Position numbers and translations under genes: made by a program
Assembly: GCA_949775045.1 (NCBI GenBank)
Contig: OX459108.1
Coordinates: 16,063,632-16,127,631 of the forward strand
Reading direction: 5' to 3'
Origin: Metridium senile
Taxonomy: Eukaryota; Cnidaria; Anthozoa; Actiniaria; Metridiidae
DNA: 64,000 nt
Notes under the pieces: generated by a model
What the model was told of the DNA's origin: nothing
Database searches by the model: none
What the model saw: only the letters and a program-made list of their open reading frames with translations
In this document: positions 1 through 33,697 of the stretch, one piece after another
Numbering within the stretch: position 1 is the first letter of the stretch
Layout of the letters: each line of letters opens with the position of its first letter

Positions 1-17
1 CTACAACACGGACCGCG

Positions 18-1857
18 ATGTTAGTTCAAACTGCTATGATGGTAAGGCACGATCATAATCACTTTGTCTGTTGATATGTTTTCTGTACTACCATTCTTTC
101 TTTTTTTTCTCCAGCTCTATATCAATATAGTATTTTCATTGGCTTTCATTCCAATCTATTGTCAAGCAAGTCGTAACAAGACCGATGTGTCCTGGAAACA
201 AACCAATGCTTGTGGCGGGAAAGTTAAAGACACAAGGACAACAAAATTGAGACTAAACCATGAGATATTTAGTATTTCTATAAACTCAAATCCTACAAAT
301 GTCAGAGTGGTTCGTCTTTACAGCAAGACAGGCTATCTAATGGAGGTCAAGAACAGCAAGATGATCCGAGGTACAACTAATACAAACAGCAATCGAAGTA
401 AGTAAACCACGCCTATATTCCTATAGAACCTGTTGACGATACTTATAGTTGATTTGTTAGCATAATAGTGTTTGTTTTCGTTTAGCTTGGTTTGAGCTTC
501 AATCTTATGGTCGAAGTATTGTTCGCTTGAAGCACAAGGAAACAGGACGCTATCTGGCGATAAACTGGCGAGGACGACCAACAATGCAGGTACTTCTTAA
601 TGATGATAATAATGATGGTGATGATGATCATGATTGTGATGATGATAATAATGATGATGGCGATGATGGCAATAGTGATGGTGATGATTATATTGATGAT
701 GGTGATGATGATGATGATAATAATGATGGTGATGATAATAATATTGATGGTGATGATAATAGCAATGATATGAGTATGATATGAAGCATTATTCAGAGCG
801 AGGAGGGTGTTATCTGCCAACTACATAATTCTTCATACGAAACCCCAATTCAATAATTGTTTTATTATTCAATCAAAATATTTTCAAAACATATAAATGA
901 TGAAACATATCACATGTAGCCAGAAGTACACTATTTTTGTTCTCTATTTCGTCGCCAACAAACCAAAACAAAGCCGCCTTTAATTTTAGCGTGATGTTCA
1001 ATATGTTTTTTTTAAATAGTCTATTTCCATTATAGCATTATAATGCTTTGCCTACTTTCTTTTGTTAAATAATTATTGTCTATTGTTCTAGTATTCACAA
1101 GAGGAATAAAAATCTGAATAAGAAAGAAAATTTGTAAAGCATTCTGGTACTGGTTGTAAAATTACGTCATCGTGCAAATGGTCCATTATTATTGATTATC
1201 ATTCTGACTATGCCTGCCCATAGAATGATATTAATAATAATGATATTATTGATTATCATTCTGACTATGCCTGACCATAGAATGATATTAATAATAATGG
1301 TATTATTGATTATCATTCTGACTATGCCTGACCATAGAATGATACTAATAATAATGATATTATTGATTATCATTCTGACTATGCCTGCCCATAGAATGAT
1401 ATTAATAATAATGATATTATTGATTATCATTCTGACTAATGCCTGCCCTTCAAATACTCATTAATAATTCATGAGATATTTTCAAAAGAAATCGTAACCG
1501 TGACGAGTGTTTTAACTGAAGATAAAACACTCCTGCTCGTTTATTAAACATTACATAGAATGATACGAAGAATTTGACACTTGATGTCAACCAATCAGAA
1601 AAAATAACAATGATATTAAGGTGGTATTATGACTACATAATAAAATAGTTTATCTATATCAATAGGTTCATCGTAAGACAGACAGTCTATTCAAGATCAA
1701 ACTGGAATATAATGGCTTTCATAGTTTTGCAAGTCACAAGTATTTCAATCGTCATCGTCATGATCTATTTATTGGTATCAAGAAAAACGGTTCATTTAAA
1801 TCACCAATATCGACTTTACCAGTGCAGAAATCTGTACAGTTTTTAGTGCTGGAATAA
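18..1857 (+). CDS. FGF-like secreted ligand (FGF-A), 4 exons
   Basis: Exons 18-41, 115-397, 486-589 and 1666-1857 join in frame (phases 0, 1, 0) to 200 residues ending at TAA 1855-1857. The short first exon gives MLVQTAMM and the next continues with a hydrophobic stretch, so residues 1-25 look like a signal peptide. The FGF core runs from about residue 72 to the end: RLYSKTGYLMEV, then FELQSYGRSIVRLKHKETG followed by RYLAIN, then NGFHSFASHKYF and IGIKKNG. These correspond to the beta-trefoil strands of fibroblast growth factors (RLY..G.L, GVV.IKGV.SG.YLAMN, YASK), which act outside the cell on FGF receptor kinases. The ATG at position 64 lies in the first intron and is not used in this model. 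A poly(A) signal AATAAA lies at 1968-1973. The true first exon could lie further upstream, outside the window. The family call is firm; the subfamily is not resolved. Confidence -1.
598..784. repeat. GAT-rich microsatellite in FGF-A intron 3
   Basis: Imperfect GATGAT/GATGGT/AATAAT repeats start about 8 bases after the exon-3 donor (590) and fill the first part of the intron. The poly-Asp and poly-Ile reading frames over it are artefacts of the repeat. Confidence -1.
1186..1440. repeat. 57-bp minisatellite, about 4.5 copies, in FGF-A intron 3
   Basis: Units recur every 57 bases (1201, 1258, 1315, 1372, 1429). Each contains ATCATTCT and its reverse complement AGAATGAT about 20 bases apart, so each unit can form a small hairpin. 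Confidence -1.
1462..1562. mobile_element. Small hairpin repeat (MITE-like), shared with 12.45-12.57 kb
   Basis: The segment around 1521-1549 (GATAAAACACTCCTGCTCG followed by TTTATTAAAC) recurs identically at about 12533-12561 inside a BRWD intron. An inverted partner, AGTGTTTTA, lies just upstream. Two copies in introns of unrelated genes suggest a small non-autonomous element. Confidence -1.
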
Positions 1858-2992
1858 TAACCTAAAAAACCTTGCAGTCAATATAGACGATAGTTATGTT
1901 GCTATGGTAACAATCAATCATTTAAATGCTTTGGTAGTCTAATGTATAGCGAAAACACTATCCATGAAATAAAATCCAATTGCTACTGTGTAATAGTTCT
2001 TTTGGCTATTAGTCATTATCAAAGACAGTTTCTGGTTGAGTGATACTGACTTAATTGCCTTTAGCTGAATAAAAACTATTAGTAAATCTTTTGTTTTTAT
2101 GTCATTGTTTTAGAGGAAACTAGCGAGTAAACTAGTATAGGCTGCGTCGGTGTTTGATATAAACGATAGGTAATATAGAATGAAATTTGTAACACCGTAA
2201 AAAATGTTGACTTAACTTTACTGACGGCGTTTCGAGCTTTAGCCCTTCGTCGGAGTAAAAGAGTTAGACTGAGTTAGACAGTCGAATTGGTTCATGGTTT
2301 TATTGTTTAGCTCTATTACATATATAGATATTTCTATGGAAGGTTATCAGAGAAATAGGTCATGTTGTCGCGATAGTTTACAATGAGGAAGGTTCATCTA
2401 AGTTGCGATAACCCCTTCATAATACGTATATATGATCGATTATCGTAGTTTTTCTAACCCTGATCACATAACCCTTCACAATACTTATAGAGAGCAGATT
2501 TCGTATGACTATGAAAAGCTCACGGAAACGAACGCGGTCAAGGCAAGGCATGTCAAAATTCTAGAAACATCAAGGTCGCAAGGCACGCACGCAGCAACAG
2601 AGTTTTAATAATAAAGGTCCCTCTGTGGCGGTACTGAACTTTTAAAGTCATACGAAATAATGCCGTGACATTTCTATCTATCTCGTGATGTTAGATATGC
2701 TCCTTGTGTGGTGTTGGAGATAATCTTACTCAGCACGAAACAGCAAGCCAGACATACATGCAGATATCAACACGCATGCGTATTAGCACTATTAATATGA
2801 ACCTTTCTATCACATAATTAAGGACACCGTGTATACTATCGAACAGATCTATCTACATAGCTATATAAATGGTGTCCTGTTTAAAAGGATTGATATTTAT
2901 TATATACTACATTAGAGATTGGTGTTACAGGACTGGTATAATACTATAGGGGTACCCTATATAGAAGGCTTGGTATAATATATAGGGGTACC
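1858..2992. other. Intergenic between the two FGF genes; possible Penelope-type 3' remnant
   Basis: No coding exon is visible. Minus-strand sequence at about 2185-2290 reads GACGAAGGGCTAAAGCTCG followed by AAACGCCGTCAG, which resembles 3' regions I know from Penelope-like retroelements; this is a weak call from memory. An AATAAA on the minus strand near 2896-2901 would serve FGF-B. The segment 2940-3000 holds a short tandem duplication (GGGGTACCCTATATAGAAGG, twice) that overlaps the FGF-B stop. Confidence -1.
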
Positions 2993-3790
2993 CTATATAG
3001 AAGGCTTAGTTCTGTTATAGTTGGCATGTAGAGTAAAGAACTGCATAGAGTCTTGGCCAGCGCGAGTTTGTCTGCCACTTTTGACACTTCCTCCTCTTTT
3101 GACAGCCAAAAACATTTGTAAGCCGTTCTTGTTTTTGTGGAAATATGATGCGAACGAAACATAAGTGTTTTCTTCATGGTTTTGGTAAAAGTACGAATCT
3201 TTCAAAGTCGACTTTTTCTGTAAAAGCAACAAAGATATATTTAAAAATGGCTGTGGTAGTATTTTTGTGGTTAATTGATCTTACCTGCCCTTTCACTCTT
3301 CCTTTGCTGTTCATACCGACGTACATACCAGTAGCTATGTGTTTGATTCTTACAACACTAGGACCAAACGACTGCAGCTCAAATATCTCTATTAAACAAT
3401 GAATGGACGTTACAACTGACCTAGTTTATGATAACAGTATTCAGTATTTGACTAACCTTGCTGGCCGTTTTGACTAAATACGCCAGAGATTGTACCATTA
3501 GTATCCATAGAAACGAAAAGACCAACACGAGAAAACAGACGTACTTGCTTCTTATTGGAAGGTGACGTGGTTAGTTTAAAGATAGAACTGTTCCTTAGAT
3601 CACTAGTGTTTCTTCTTGTTATGTTATGATGGTGAGCAGATGGCGAGCGGCCATTCGTAAGAACCGCCCATGCCAATAGATACATAGAGACAATTAGAAA
3701 CCTTTGTACCTTAAACAATATATTGTATGTTAAATGTTGTAAACTTGACTGCTGGATATATAGAAATGGACTTACCTCTGTATAAACCAT
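2993..3790 (-). CDS. FGF-like secreted ligand (FGF-B), 4 exons
   Basis: Exons on the minus strand are 3776-3790, 3457-3709, 3285-3388 and 2993-3217, with phases 0, 1, 0, giving 198 residues. The 15-base first exon encodes MVYTE. The second begins VQRFLIVSMYLLAWAVL, a clear signal peptide. The FGF domain covers about residues 61-190: RLFSRVGLFVSMDTNGTISG, then IFELQSFGPSVVRIKHIATG followed by MYVGMN, then VSFASYFHKNKNG and FLAVKRGG. It is transcribed toward FGF-A, with about 1.1 kb between the two stops. Intron positions and phases match FGF-A, and the third exon is 104 bp in both, so the pair looks like an old inverted duplication with strong sequence divergence. N-glycosylation sequons (NIT, NTS) are present in the N-terminal part. 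Confidence -1.
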
Positions 3791-5094
3791 GTTGGAATCA
3801 ATAATCTACATGTGATCCGCATATAGCAAAGGCCAAATGGTGTAGCTATACTTTTTATTAAATCAAGGGTTTTTTCAAGTGGCTATTTGAACATCAAAAG
3901 ATGCCGCGGTAACGCCCAACAGTGTTTTTTAAGGATTATACTCAATAAAGTTTGTACAAGAAATAGGTTTGTAACATTGCAGATGGGAAGTGAAAGAACG
4001 CTACACAACGAGAAACAGTTGAGCCGGAAAAACCTACGTCTCAATGGTAACCCGATCATTCCTCTCTGTGGTATATGACATTTAGCCATGAAATGTTTGC
4101 TTTTTACTCTCTACATTCGTTAATTAAAGAAGTAGTTTTAAACTAGAAGAAGTCAAGGAGAGGGTGCCCTTGATATTCTTTGATGTGTGTTGTTTATTGA
4201 GCCGACTAATTTGACTCTGCCTAAAATAACTATACTTTCACTGATAACGACGATATCGATCGTTCTCGTTTTAGCAAAAGGACTGGCAAGAGAAAAGAAA
4301 AAAAACAAGCCTCTTTCAGCAGGGTATGATGTTGTTTGATGATTACATTGATAGGGCCGTATGGAAGAGTACTTGTAAATACGTACCCACTGTAAATAAA
4401 GATTATCGTATGTTGTAAGATAGTTTCTTTATCGATGGTCTTTATCCATCAACTAATCGCCATCATCTTATTAGTTATATTTAACAGACTGATTATCATT
4501 CAATACAGGATTACTTTATCTTGGCGTGTTGTTTGTCTAACATAGAATGTTGCAGTACATGGTTTAAGAACGTCAGACTTTCCACCCAAAGCCACAGGAA
4601 TCCCAACTTCAATCCAAACAGACCACACGGCGAGATGACATTGATTACGTCACTGTTAAGTGCATGATCACCATCCTCTAAAACAAAGCATGCCGGAAAC
4701 CGAGTCCTTGCAGCACTTTTTATACCGTAAATACTATAATCAGTTGTCCTGTTTTCTTTGTAAAAACTAAAAAAAAAACTACAAGCATTTTAGCAACTGA
4801 TTAATGAAAAATCCCACAATGCTTTGTTCTAGAACATGGCGCTGGGGAACATTGCCAGGCTGATGACGTCATCATGCATAACGAACGGTAGTAACGCAAA
4901 GGATCATGGTCATTGATATTAAGCATTTATTTTGCACTAGTTTATCTTGAAATATCAGTAGAAATATACAAAAATAGTAGCAGCAATGTAGCTGACAAAT
5001 AATTTGATATAAAACGGCACAGATGTAGAAAGAACATTTCCTGGATGTTGTAAATAATTAATCATACAAAATAGTAGTACAAATATCTTATAAA
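3791..5094. other. Intergenic between FGF-B and BRWD; BRWD 3' UTR at the right end
   Basis: I see no coding exon in this stretch. The BRWD 3' UTR should occupy its right end: a minus-strand AATAAA is at 4926-4931 (TTTATT on the plus strand), about 165 bases past the BRWD stop. The FGF-B promoter should lie just right of 3790, but I see no convincing motif. Confidence -1.
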
Positions 5095-26954
<21,860 letters not shown>

Positions 26955-27471
26955 TTTAAAACAGAACTGGTTGTTCATTGATGTACTGAGAAGTGTCTGG
27001 GAGCCATAACAATGATTTACAATAAATTCTAGTATCTTTAGTTTTATAAAAGGCAAAGACGGTTACAGCGTGACATGGCGGCAAACAGACCTAAACTCCT
27101 CTTTGTCATGACATCATTGGGTAAAAGGTAATAAGCAGATTAACATACCTAGAACATAGAATCTGATTGGACGGCGATGTCACGAATATAAAATGTCTGT
27201 TTTCTTATTTAATTAGTTCTTTTGCCAAAAAGGTAGTTTGAATGATTCAAAAGAATTGTATGAAATATCACACGAAAAACTCAAAGTAGATTTTTATTAG
27301 AAAAATGAAATTTGAATAAGTTGTTCTTGGATTTTCTACAGCCAATCAAGCGTGGTTTTCTAAAGGGGTTATGTGCGAGATTTCAAGACCATTGGATAAA
27401 GCGCATGCCCATTGCCATTTACTTCAACATCGGTTCGTCATTTTAAAGTGATTTCTTTAGAATATTTCTCG
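26955..27471. promoter_or_regulatory. Head-to-head promoter region between BRWD and DHDDS
   Basis: 517 bases separate the two start codons, so both 5' UTRs and promoters must share it. I see no convincing TATA box with spacing to either start, in keeping with housekeeping genes. The transcript starts cannot be placed by eye. Confidence -1.
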
Positions 27472-30400
27472 ATGTCTTGGTTCAAGAATGGTCAAAACAC
27501 AAGTTGTATTAGAAACTTTTGTAGTAATGTTCTCAAAGCAGGGGAAATACCTAGACATGTTGCGATAATAATGGACGGAAACAGACGGTTTGCAAAGAAA
27601 GTACATTGCGAAAGATCGAAAGGACATGAAAAAGGCTTTGAAAAACTTACTGAGGTGAATGTTAACCTTATCTAGTCTAAATATTACTATAGGAAACAAG
27701 CTAGTTTAAATCATACGTAGAATTGTAGCTATAGTTTTGACGCGTCAGTTGTTCCACGTAGTAGAAGTCAAGCATAGATTTTCATTGTCTGTCGATCTAT
27801 TGATATTTATAAACTTGGATTGTAATGATATAACTTATATATAAACTTAATTACTGAACTATTAAATTGATATCAATACTAAATATTAGGTACACTAGAA
27901 TACAACCAATGAAGAGCAACACTCTTCAGTAGCTTGGGTCTATTAATTTAAATATTAATTAATATTATCTTATGTTGTAACTTCATTATTATCATTGATA
28001 TACAAAAAGAAATATTAAAAAATATTAATTTGTGGCAATATTTACACCCTTGCTGCACTCAAGAACAAAGTTGATACTACTTGGGCCAAATTATATCGTC
28101 CAAAAGAAATATTTTCGACCTATCAATAATATTATAAAAGATGTCTGTTAAGCATATATAATATAGTTATCATCATTTTATACAACACGTTTCATCAACC
28201 TGTATTGATTTTATTCAAACCAAGCTTTCTGGCTATAACTAGCCCATTATCATGGTAAACAATGTGATGTATTGGCCCTCTGATGATGGTACCCTGACCC
28301 GAAAGCTTGTATTGTATAAAATCAACATGTCTTTTAAAAATGAATATCAACACAACCTACAACCATCTACTGGATATAGTTATCATGATCATTCTATTGT
28401 TTGTATATAGGTTTTAGAATGGTGTTTTGAGTTAGATATACCTGAGGTAACTGTATATGCATTCAGCATTGAAAACTTCAAACGCTCCAAGGATGAAGTA
28501 GATGGTCTTATGACTTTAGCACAGCAAAAGTTTGAAAGACTATTGGAGGAGAGGTACGTATACAGCATTATCATATGACCCATATTTTGCCCTGTACGCG
28601 CTCTCAAGGAAACCTGGCTTTTTTTCACCTGGTCTGTACAAACACATACGGACCCGCTCCTTGAAACATCTCAAAGAAAATGGCGCACTCTGGGTAAAAT
28701 ACGGGTCATATGATAAAAAACTGTTTGCAAAGACCTTCTTAAGAATTCTCCCAAATGTATTGAGGTTTTCACTCGAGCCTGAAAACGCAGAAGACGTGTT
28801 TCTTATCTTAAGGACGGGGCCTATTGATTAAAAAGTATTATTATACATTTTACTAACTACATTGAATCTGATTGGCTGAGAGCACACGGCTAAATCTGAA
28901 TAGCATGTGAACTTGACAGTGATAATTGCATTGTCTGTAGTTATCACTGTCAAGTTCCCAGGCTCTCTCCGTTCTCAGGGAGTTGATGTGAAAATGTCAG
29001 CAAGATTTGCTTGTTATTGTCTCTTTTACCTGATTATAATTGTACTTTTACTTTAAAAAATGTATAATAAAACAATTATTGAATTCGGTTTTCGCATGAT
29101 ATCGTAAATTATCAAGACCTCGAGTCAGTATTATCTGCCTCAGCCAGGAGGCTTCGGCAGATAACACAGACCTCGGTCTTGATAATTTACGATATCATAC
29201 TCAACCTCATCCAATAACTATGTGAGTTGTTTTAACCCTTTAGAGGGTTCTTCAAATCTGGCTAGAAAAGGTGGGGTCACCAGGCAGTTAAGAGAAATAA
29301 TGAGTCTTAAATATGGCTGACGTCACGATTTTACCAGTATCGACAAATAAAAATGTTTTTCAAAGGATTTTCATTGGACCATCTCTTTGATAGCGGTAAA
29401 GAATCAACAAGTAATATATATATTTTTAACGTATTTTCAAAAGTTAGTAGTGAAATATGATTTTTTTAGCATTGCGACTTGTATTTTAAGAGGTTCAGAA
29501 AATCAAATTTTTGTCTATTTTCCATTCAAAAATCAGTTGCTTTTTCGAAATGTTTTTGATAAAAAAGTGCTCTTGTAATGTTTGGCCATGCATGTCATCT
29601 TTCCATACATTGTGTTTTCACTTATGAAAATAGGTGCATATGAAAAAAAAAAAACAGAAAACAAATTGGATGCATATGGTTTCAACTACGTTTTAATTAA
29701 ACAAAACGACCAAGCTTTCAGACAAATTGTCCATCTTCAGGTCTTGATATATAGAGTTTGACAATTAACTGTCTATAAAACATTTTGTTTTGTTTGATAG
29801 ATATGATAATTAAAATAAATACAAACGCTAAGTTAGTACAACATTTCGACATCGTCAGATGTCATTATCAAGTGATTTTATTAATAAGATTACAAGTAAA
29901 TAAGTAGACTGATAAAGATATGCTACATTGATTATGTACAATAGAGTGGAATAAATTAAGTGAAGAGTTTAGCATTTGTATTTATTTTAATTATCATATC
30001 TAAGGCTAAACTTATCAAAGTTTTGATAGATATGTATTGTTTTGTTTGATAGATATGTATTGTATTGTTTGATAGATATGTATTATTTTGTGTGATAGAT
30101 ATATATTGTATTGTTTGATAGATATGTATAGTATTGTTTTGTTTGATAGATATATATTGTATTGTTTGATAGATAGATATGTATTATTTTGTGTGATAGA
30201 TATATATTGCATTGTTTGACAGATATGTATTGTTTTGTTTGATAGATATATATTGTATTGTTTGATAGATATATATTGTTTTGTGTGATAGATATATATT
30301 GTTTTGTGTGATAGATATATATTGTATTGTTTGACAGATATATATTGTATTGTTTGACAGATATATATTGTTTTGTGTGATAGATATATATTGTTTTGTG

Positions 30401-33400
30401 TGATAGATATATATTGTTTTGTGTGATAGATAGATATTGTATTGTTTGACAGATATATATTGTATTGTTTGATAGATATATATTGTATTGTTTGACAGAT
30501 ATATATTGTTTTGTTTGACAGATATATATTGTTTTGTTTGACAGATATATATTGTTTTGTGTCTATAGGGAGATGATGGATAAACATGGTGTATGTGTAC
30601 GAGCTATTGGAGACTTGTCAATGCTTCCACAAAGCTTACAACAATCAATAGCAAAGGCTGTCAACATCTCTAAGCATAACTCAAAGTAAGTCCTCTGTTG
30701 TACTGATTTATGGATAGAGTCCATTATATGTAATGTTTACAACATGAGCGGCTGTGTTGTATCAGCAGATACAATCACAAGTCAAAGTATTACAAGTTTA
30801 TCTCTGCTGATATAACACGGACACAAATGTTGTAAATAACTTAAAAAATGTCTAGGTTAGCTCTTTGATATTTTACCAGAATTTTCTCACCGAGAAATCT
30901 CAAGTTAAAACTTGTGCGAATCAGCATTTACAACACTAGTGGTGTATGAAGAGTTACAGCACTCATCACAGACATGATTTCTTTTGTAAAGTTCTTATTA
31001 ATTATTCATTCTTTTTTTTAATATGTAAACTATGCATTATTATTATATATATAATACTTAATATAAAGTAATTGGTACTGTGGTAATAAACAATAAAAGG
31101 GATGTGGTAAGTATTGTGAAAGACAAGCCTGAGTATTTCCCAGGGCTTCAACAAGATCCATAACCATAACAGGGCAGTGCTTTACCAACTGAGCTATTTC
31201 AGCCACATGTATTGTTAGTAGTGTTCATCTGTACTACTAAGGATGGTCTAGTTATAAAGCAACTGTACTGATGTATAATACTATGATTTGTTTATTGAAT
31301 AGAGCAATTTTAAATGTCTGCATGGCATACACATCACGACATGAAATAACAGAAGCTGTAAAGCAAGTTGCTAATGGAGTACAGGATGGATTTTTAAAAC
31401 CAACGTAAGTTGTAACATGGAGTTGTGACATCACTTGTAACTTAACTTGATGTGTTTGTTTCAGTGATGTTAGTGAGTCACTACTAGAGAAGTGTCCTAT
31501 AACCCCCCCCCCCCCCCTCCCCAGTCTGCTTTGTTTCTTTGACTGATTGGTGTTATTGTTTCAGTGATGTTAGTGAGTCATTACTAGAGAAGTTTCCTAT
31601 ACCACCCTCCCCCTTCCCCCAGGCTGCTTTGTTTCTTTGACTGATTGGTGTTATTGTTTCAGTGATGTAAGTGAGTCATTACTAGAGAAGTGTCTTTACA
31701 CACATAGTTCTCCTCATCCTGATTTATTGATAAGGACATCAGGGGAAGTACGATTCAGTGACTTTCTCTTATGGCAGGTACGTGTACATTGATAGTAGTT
31801 TATGAAATGTTTCTCTTGATTCATACCATTCTGTTTAAAGTGCATATATGGGTTCGTCAGCTTTTATTTGGATATAAAGATTGAGATGAGGTAAGACAAC
31901 TTTGAGGGTCGAAACCTTGATTTTGAATTTAAAAGGAAATTTTCTTGAACCTCAGTTGGCCAAAATTGGCATATTGGGCTACCTGTAGTGCAATTTTGGA
32001 GCGCCTCAAATAGATTGGAAACTACCGACTATGACGTCATTGTCGGAACTTACCATCGTGTTTCTTTGCGCTGTAAATCAAAAATCTATTTTTAACTACT
32101 TTAAATCAAAGGTGAATTAAGAATTTTCAGTTAATTCTGATCGTAATATTTATTGGAGGTTGCAGCGATGAAATATTTCCAGTGAATGACGTCATTGCCG
32201 GAATCGGGCCGTGCTACTGCTCTGATTTGCTCATTGTAAAGTTGGACAGCATAAAACGAGGTGAAATGGCAACACAATCAAAAAACATGAATTGGCCAAT
32301 CATCATAGTGGTCAAAACTTTCATTTAAAGTGAAATCTGGCGAACCCATATATGCACTTTAAAGTGATTACATTCAAGAATTTTATAGTAGAAAATAGAT
32401 AAATCACAGTTTTATGTTGAAACACAGGGAGTTGTAACTGAATCTCCCTAGCCAGTGGCAATGTTTGCAGCCAAACCTACTCAAGCATTTCTATCGAGGT
32501 TGGAAGGCTCTGAACTTCAAAACTTGATTTTAGATTTGTTTTGAAATTTGCATAAATGATTTGAATCTTGATAGTTTCAAAAACCGCCTCAAATCAAAAC
32601 ATTTCTTTCAATGTTTTTTTTTGGACAATGTTCAGAAACATGCTAAACCTAGTCTGCTTACAGAAATATTGTTATATATACTTACTTAAGTATTCTATTA
32701 CATTATCAGTTATTGACCACAGATCGTGATTTCGGGACCATTATCGGTTGACGGTTGAAGTCTGCATTTTGAAACTTACAAGATTCGATTCATTTATGCA
32801 AATTTCAAAACAAATTTCAAATCAAGTTTGGAAGAATAAATGGAGCCTTCCAACCTCGATAGGAACGCTTCAGTAGGTTTGCCTGCAAGTATTCAACCCA
32901 CTCACTACCCCTGCATTAAATATTTTAGCACATTGCTCACATGTTTATTTTTGTGGTTGTTTCATATGTTTATTAGGTTGTTTATATTCTATTTTAGTGT
33001 TCGTATTCATGCTTGTCTTTCAAGAAAGTTTTGTGGCCAGAGTTTTCAGTGTGGGACTTTTATTCATGTATTCTCTCATATCAATGGAACTTTGCAAGTG
33101 TACAGGTAAGCAATCAATACCTGCCACAGGTAGCCCAAATGTGTTATCAATTGACTGTAAACATGATGGCATTTAATATTTAAGTGACCATTTGGATTTT
33201 CATGTGGCCTACCCAAATGTGATCAAAACTGTTAATAATTGGAAAACAATTGAAAATACCAATGGCTTGGTATTAACACTTTGTAGTGGTAATACTAATA
33301 GTAGTGAGGATATTCAATAAGGTCATTTGCTTGGGCTACCTGTGTATCAACATGTATACTAGTTCTGTTTCAATGTTATATAATTAGTATAGGTAATATG

Positions 33401-33697
33401 ATAATTATGTTATGTTTTTGGCTTTCATAGGAGGCAAGAAAAGAGCTCACATATCGGCAAGAAAAAGCTGAACTTGAGTCAGATTTAAAATGTGTTCTTA
33501 GTCAGTTGGACAATCAAGTAATCTCTAATGGTAACCATAGTAATGGCACAGCTAGATTACCAGGCCTTGACAGAAAACCTGTCTTACAAGAAAAAATACA
33601 GGATTACAGAGATGAAAGACAACAAAGAATTTCGTCTTTTCTTGATCAATTACAAACACAAAGAACTGACTACTTACAAACAATGTGTAGTTCTTGA
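27472..33697 (+). CDS. DHDDS: Dehydrodolichyl diphosphate synthase catalytic subunit, 7 exons
   Basis: Exons 27472-27654, 28411-28553, 30569-30685, 31303-31404, 31663-31777, 32998-33105 and 33431-33697 (phases 0, 2, 2, 2, 0, 0) give 344 residues; human DHDDS has 333. The start MSWFKNG matches the animal MSWIKEG start. Visible motifs: [18 protein letters not shown] with catalytic Asp35, [14 protein letters not shown], then [18 protein letters not shown], and [18 protein letters not shown] near 203-220. The C-terminal helical tail [20 protein letters not shown] matches the animal extension. With the NgBR (NUS1) subunit it elongates farnesyl diphosphate with isopentenyl diphosphate to the polyprenyl precursor of dolichol at the ER membrane. 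AATAAA lies at 34021-34026. Exon 5 has two decoy acceptors upstream (31465, 31565). Confidence -1.
28571..28713. mobile_element. 143-bp MITE with TA target duplication, DHDDS intron 2
   Basis: Terminal inverted repeats TCATATGACCCATATTTTGC and GTAAAATACGGGTCATATGA bound the segment and TA lies on each side (28569-28570, 28714-28715). This fits a Tc1/mariner-type non-autonomous element. An inner inverted pair (CTCAAGGAAACCTGG region) adds to the fold. Confidence -1.
28905..29200. repeat. Two hairpins in DHDDS intron 2
   Basis: First hairpin: GAACTTGACAGTGATAA at 28909-28925 with its complement at 28941-28957. Second: ATGATATCGTAAATTATCAA at 29097 onward pairs with TTGATAATTTACGATATCAT ending at 29198, with an inner pair TATCTGCC/GGCAGATA. 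They look like separate foldback MITEs. Confidence -1.
29685..29880 (-). mobile_element. Possible Penelope-like 3' remnant in DHDDS intron 2
   Basis: Minus strand reads CTGAAGATGGACAATTTGTC then TGAAAGCTTGGTCG, and a second stretch near 29845-29870 reads like ATCTGACGATGTCGAAATGT. Both resemble the 3' untranslated ends of Penelope-like elements as I remember them. No ORF survives; low confidence. Confidence -1.
30028..30562. repeat. About 24-bp minisatellite ending at the DHDDS exon-3 acceptor
   Basis: About 22 units of TTTGATAGATATATATTGTA type, with ATTG/TTTG and GATAG/GACAG variants, run to within a few bases of acceptor TCTATAG at 30568. The minus-strand frame of 190 codons across it is an artefact. 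Confidence -1.
30735..30840. mobile_element. About 105-bp foldback MITE in DHDDS intron 3
   Basis: Arms: GTTTACAACATGAGCGGCTG with TGTTGTATCAGCAGATA, against TATCTCTGCTGATATAACAC with GGACACAAATGTTGTAAA. A related end (AACATGAGCGGCCGTGTT) occurs at about 36178 inside the 34-38 kb element. Confidence -1.
31134..31203 (-). mobile_element. Degenerate tRNA-derived SINE head
   Basis: The minus strand begins GGCTGAAATAGCTCAGTTGG followed by TAAAGCACTGC. This is a tRNA-like 5' half with a good A box (TAGCTCAGTTGG); the B box (GTTGAAGCCC) is decayed. It lies in a DHDDS intron, so a working tRNA is unlikely. Confidence -1.
31461..31662 (+). repeat. Two decoy copies of the DHDDS exon-5 acceptor and exon start
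   Basis: TTTCAG followed by TGATGTTAGTGAGTCA and CTACTAGAGAAGTGTCC (start 31465), and a second copy (start 31565), precede the real exon start 31663 at spacings of 100 and 98 bases. Each copy has the pyrimidine tract, the AG and about 36 exon-like bases, then diverges into a C-rich run. Confidence -1.
31839..32358. mobile_element. 520-bp TTAA-flanked MITE (piggyBac-like), DHDDS intron 5
   Basis: Ends AGTGCATATATGGGTTCG and CGAACCCATATATGCACT are perfect inverted repeats, flanked by TTAA at 31835-31838 and 32359-32362. A TTAA duplication is the mark of piggyBac-type insertion. No ORF inside. Confidence -1.
32455..32895. mobile_element. About 440-bp foldback element in DHDDS intron 5
   Basis: Arms of about 125 bases: left AAACCTACTCAAGCATTTCT then ATCGAGGTTGGAAGGCTC, right GAGCCTTCCAACCTCGATAG then GAACGCTTCAGTAGGTTTGC. 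Arms differ at several sites, so it is not recent. Confidence -1.

Noticed and set aside
64..405. ATG at 64 as start of FGF-A
   Set aside because: It lies between a donor at 42 and a strong acceptor (pyrimidine tract then CCAG at 111-114). Joining exon 18-41 to 115 gives a better signal peptide and parallels FGF-B.
482..820. Poly-Ile (minus) and Asp-rich (plus) frames
   Set aside because: Translation of a GAT/AAT microsatellite that begins at an intron donor; only the FGF-A exon part (486-589) is coding.
30015..30587. 190-codon minus-strand ORF ([12 protein letters not shown] repeats)
   Set aside because: Antisense translation of the 24-bp array in DHDDS intron 2.
31134..31203. Functional tRNA gene on the minus strand
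   Set aside because: The A box is good but the anticodon arm and B box are decayed, so it fits a SINE head better.
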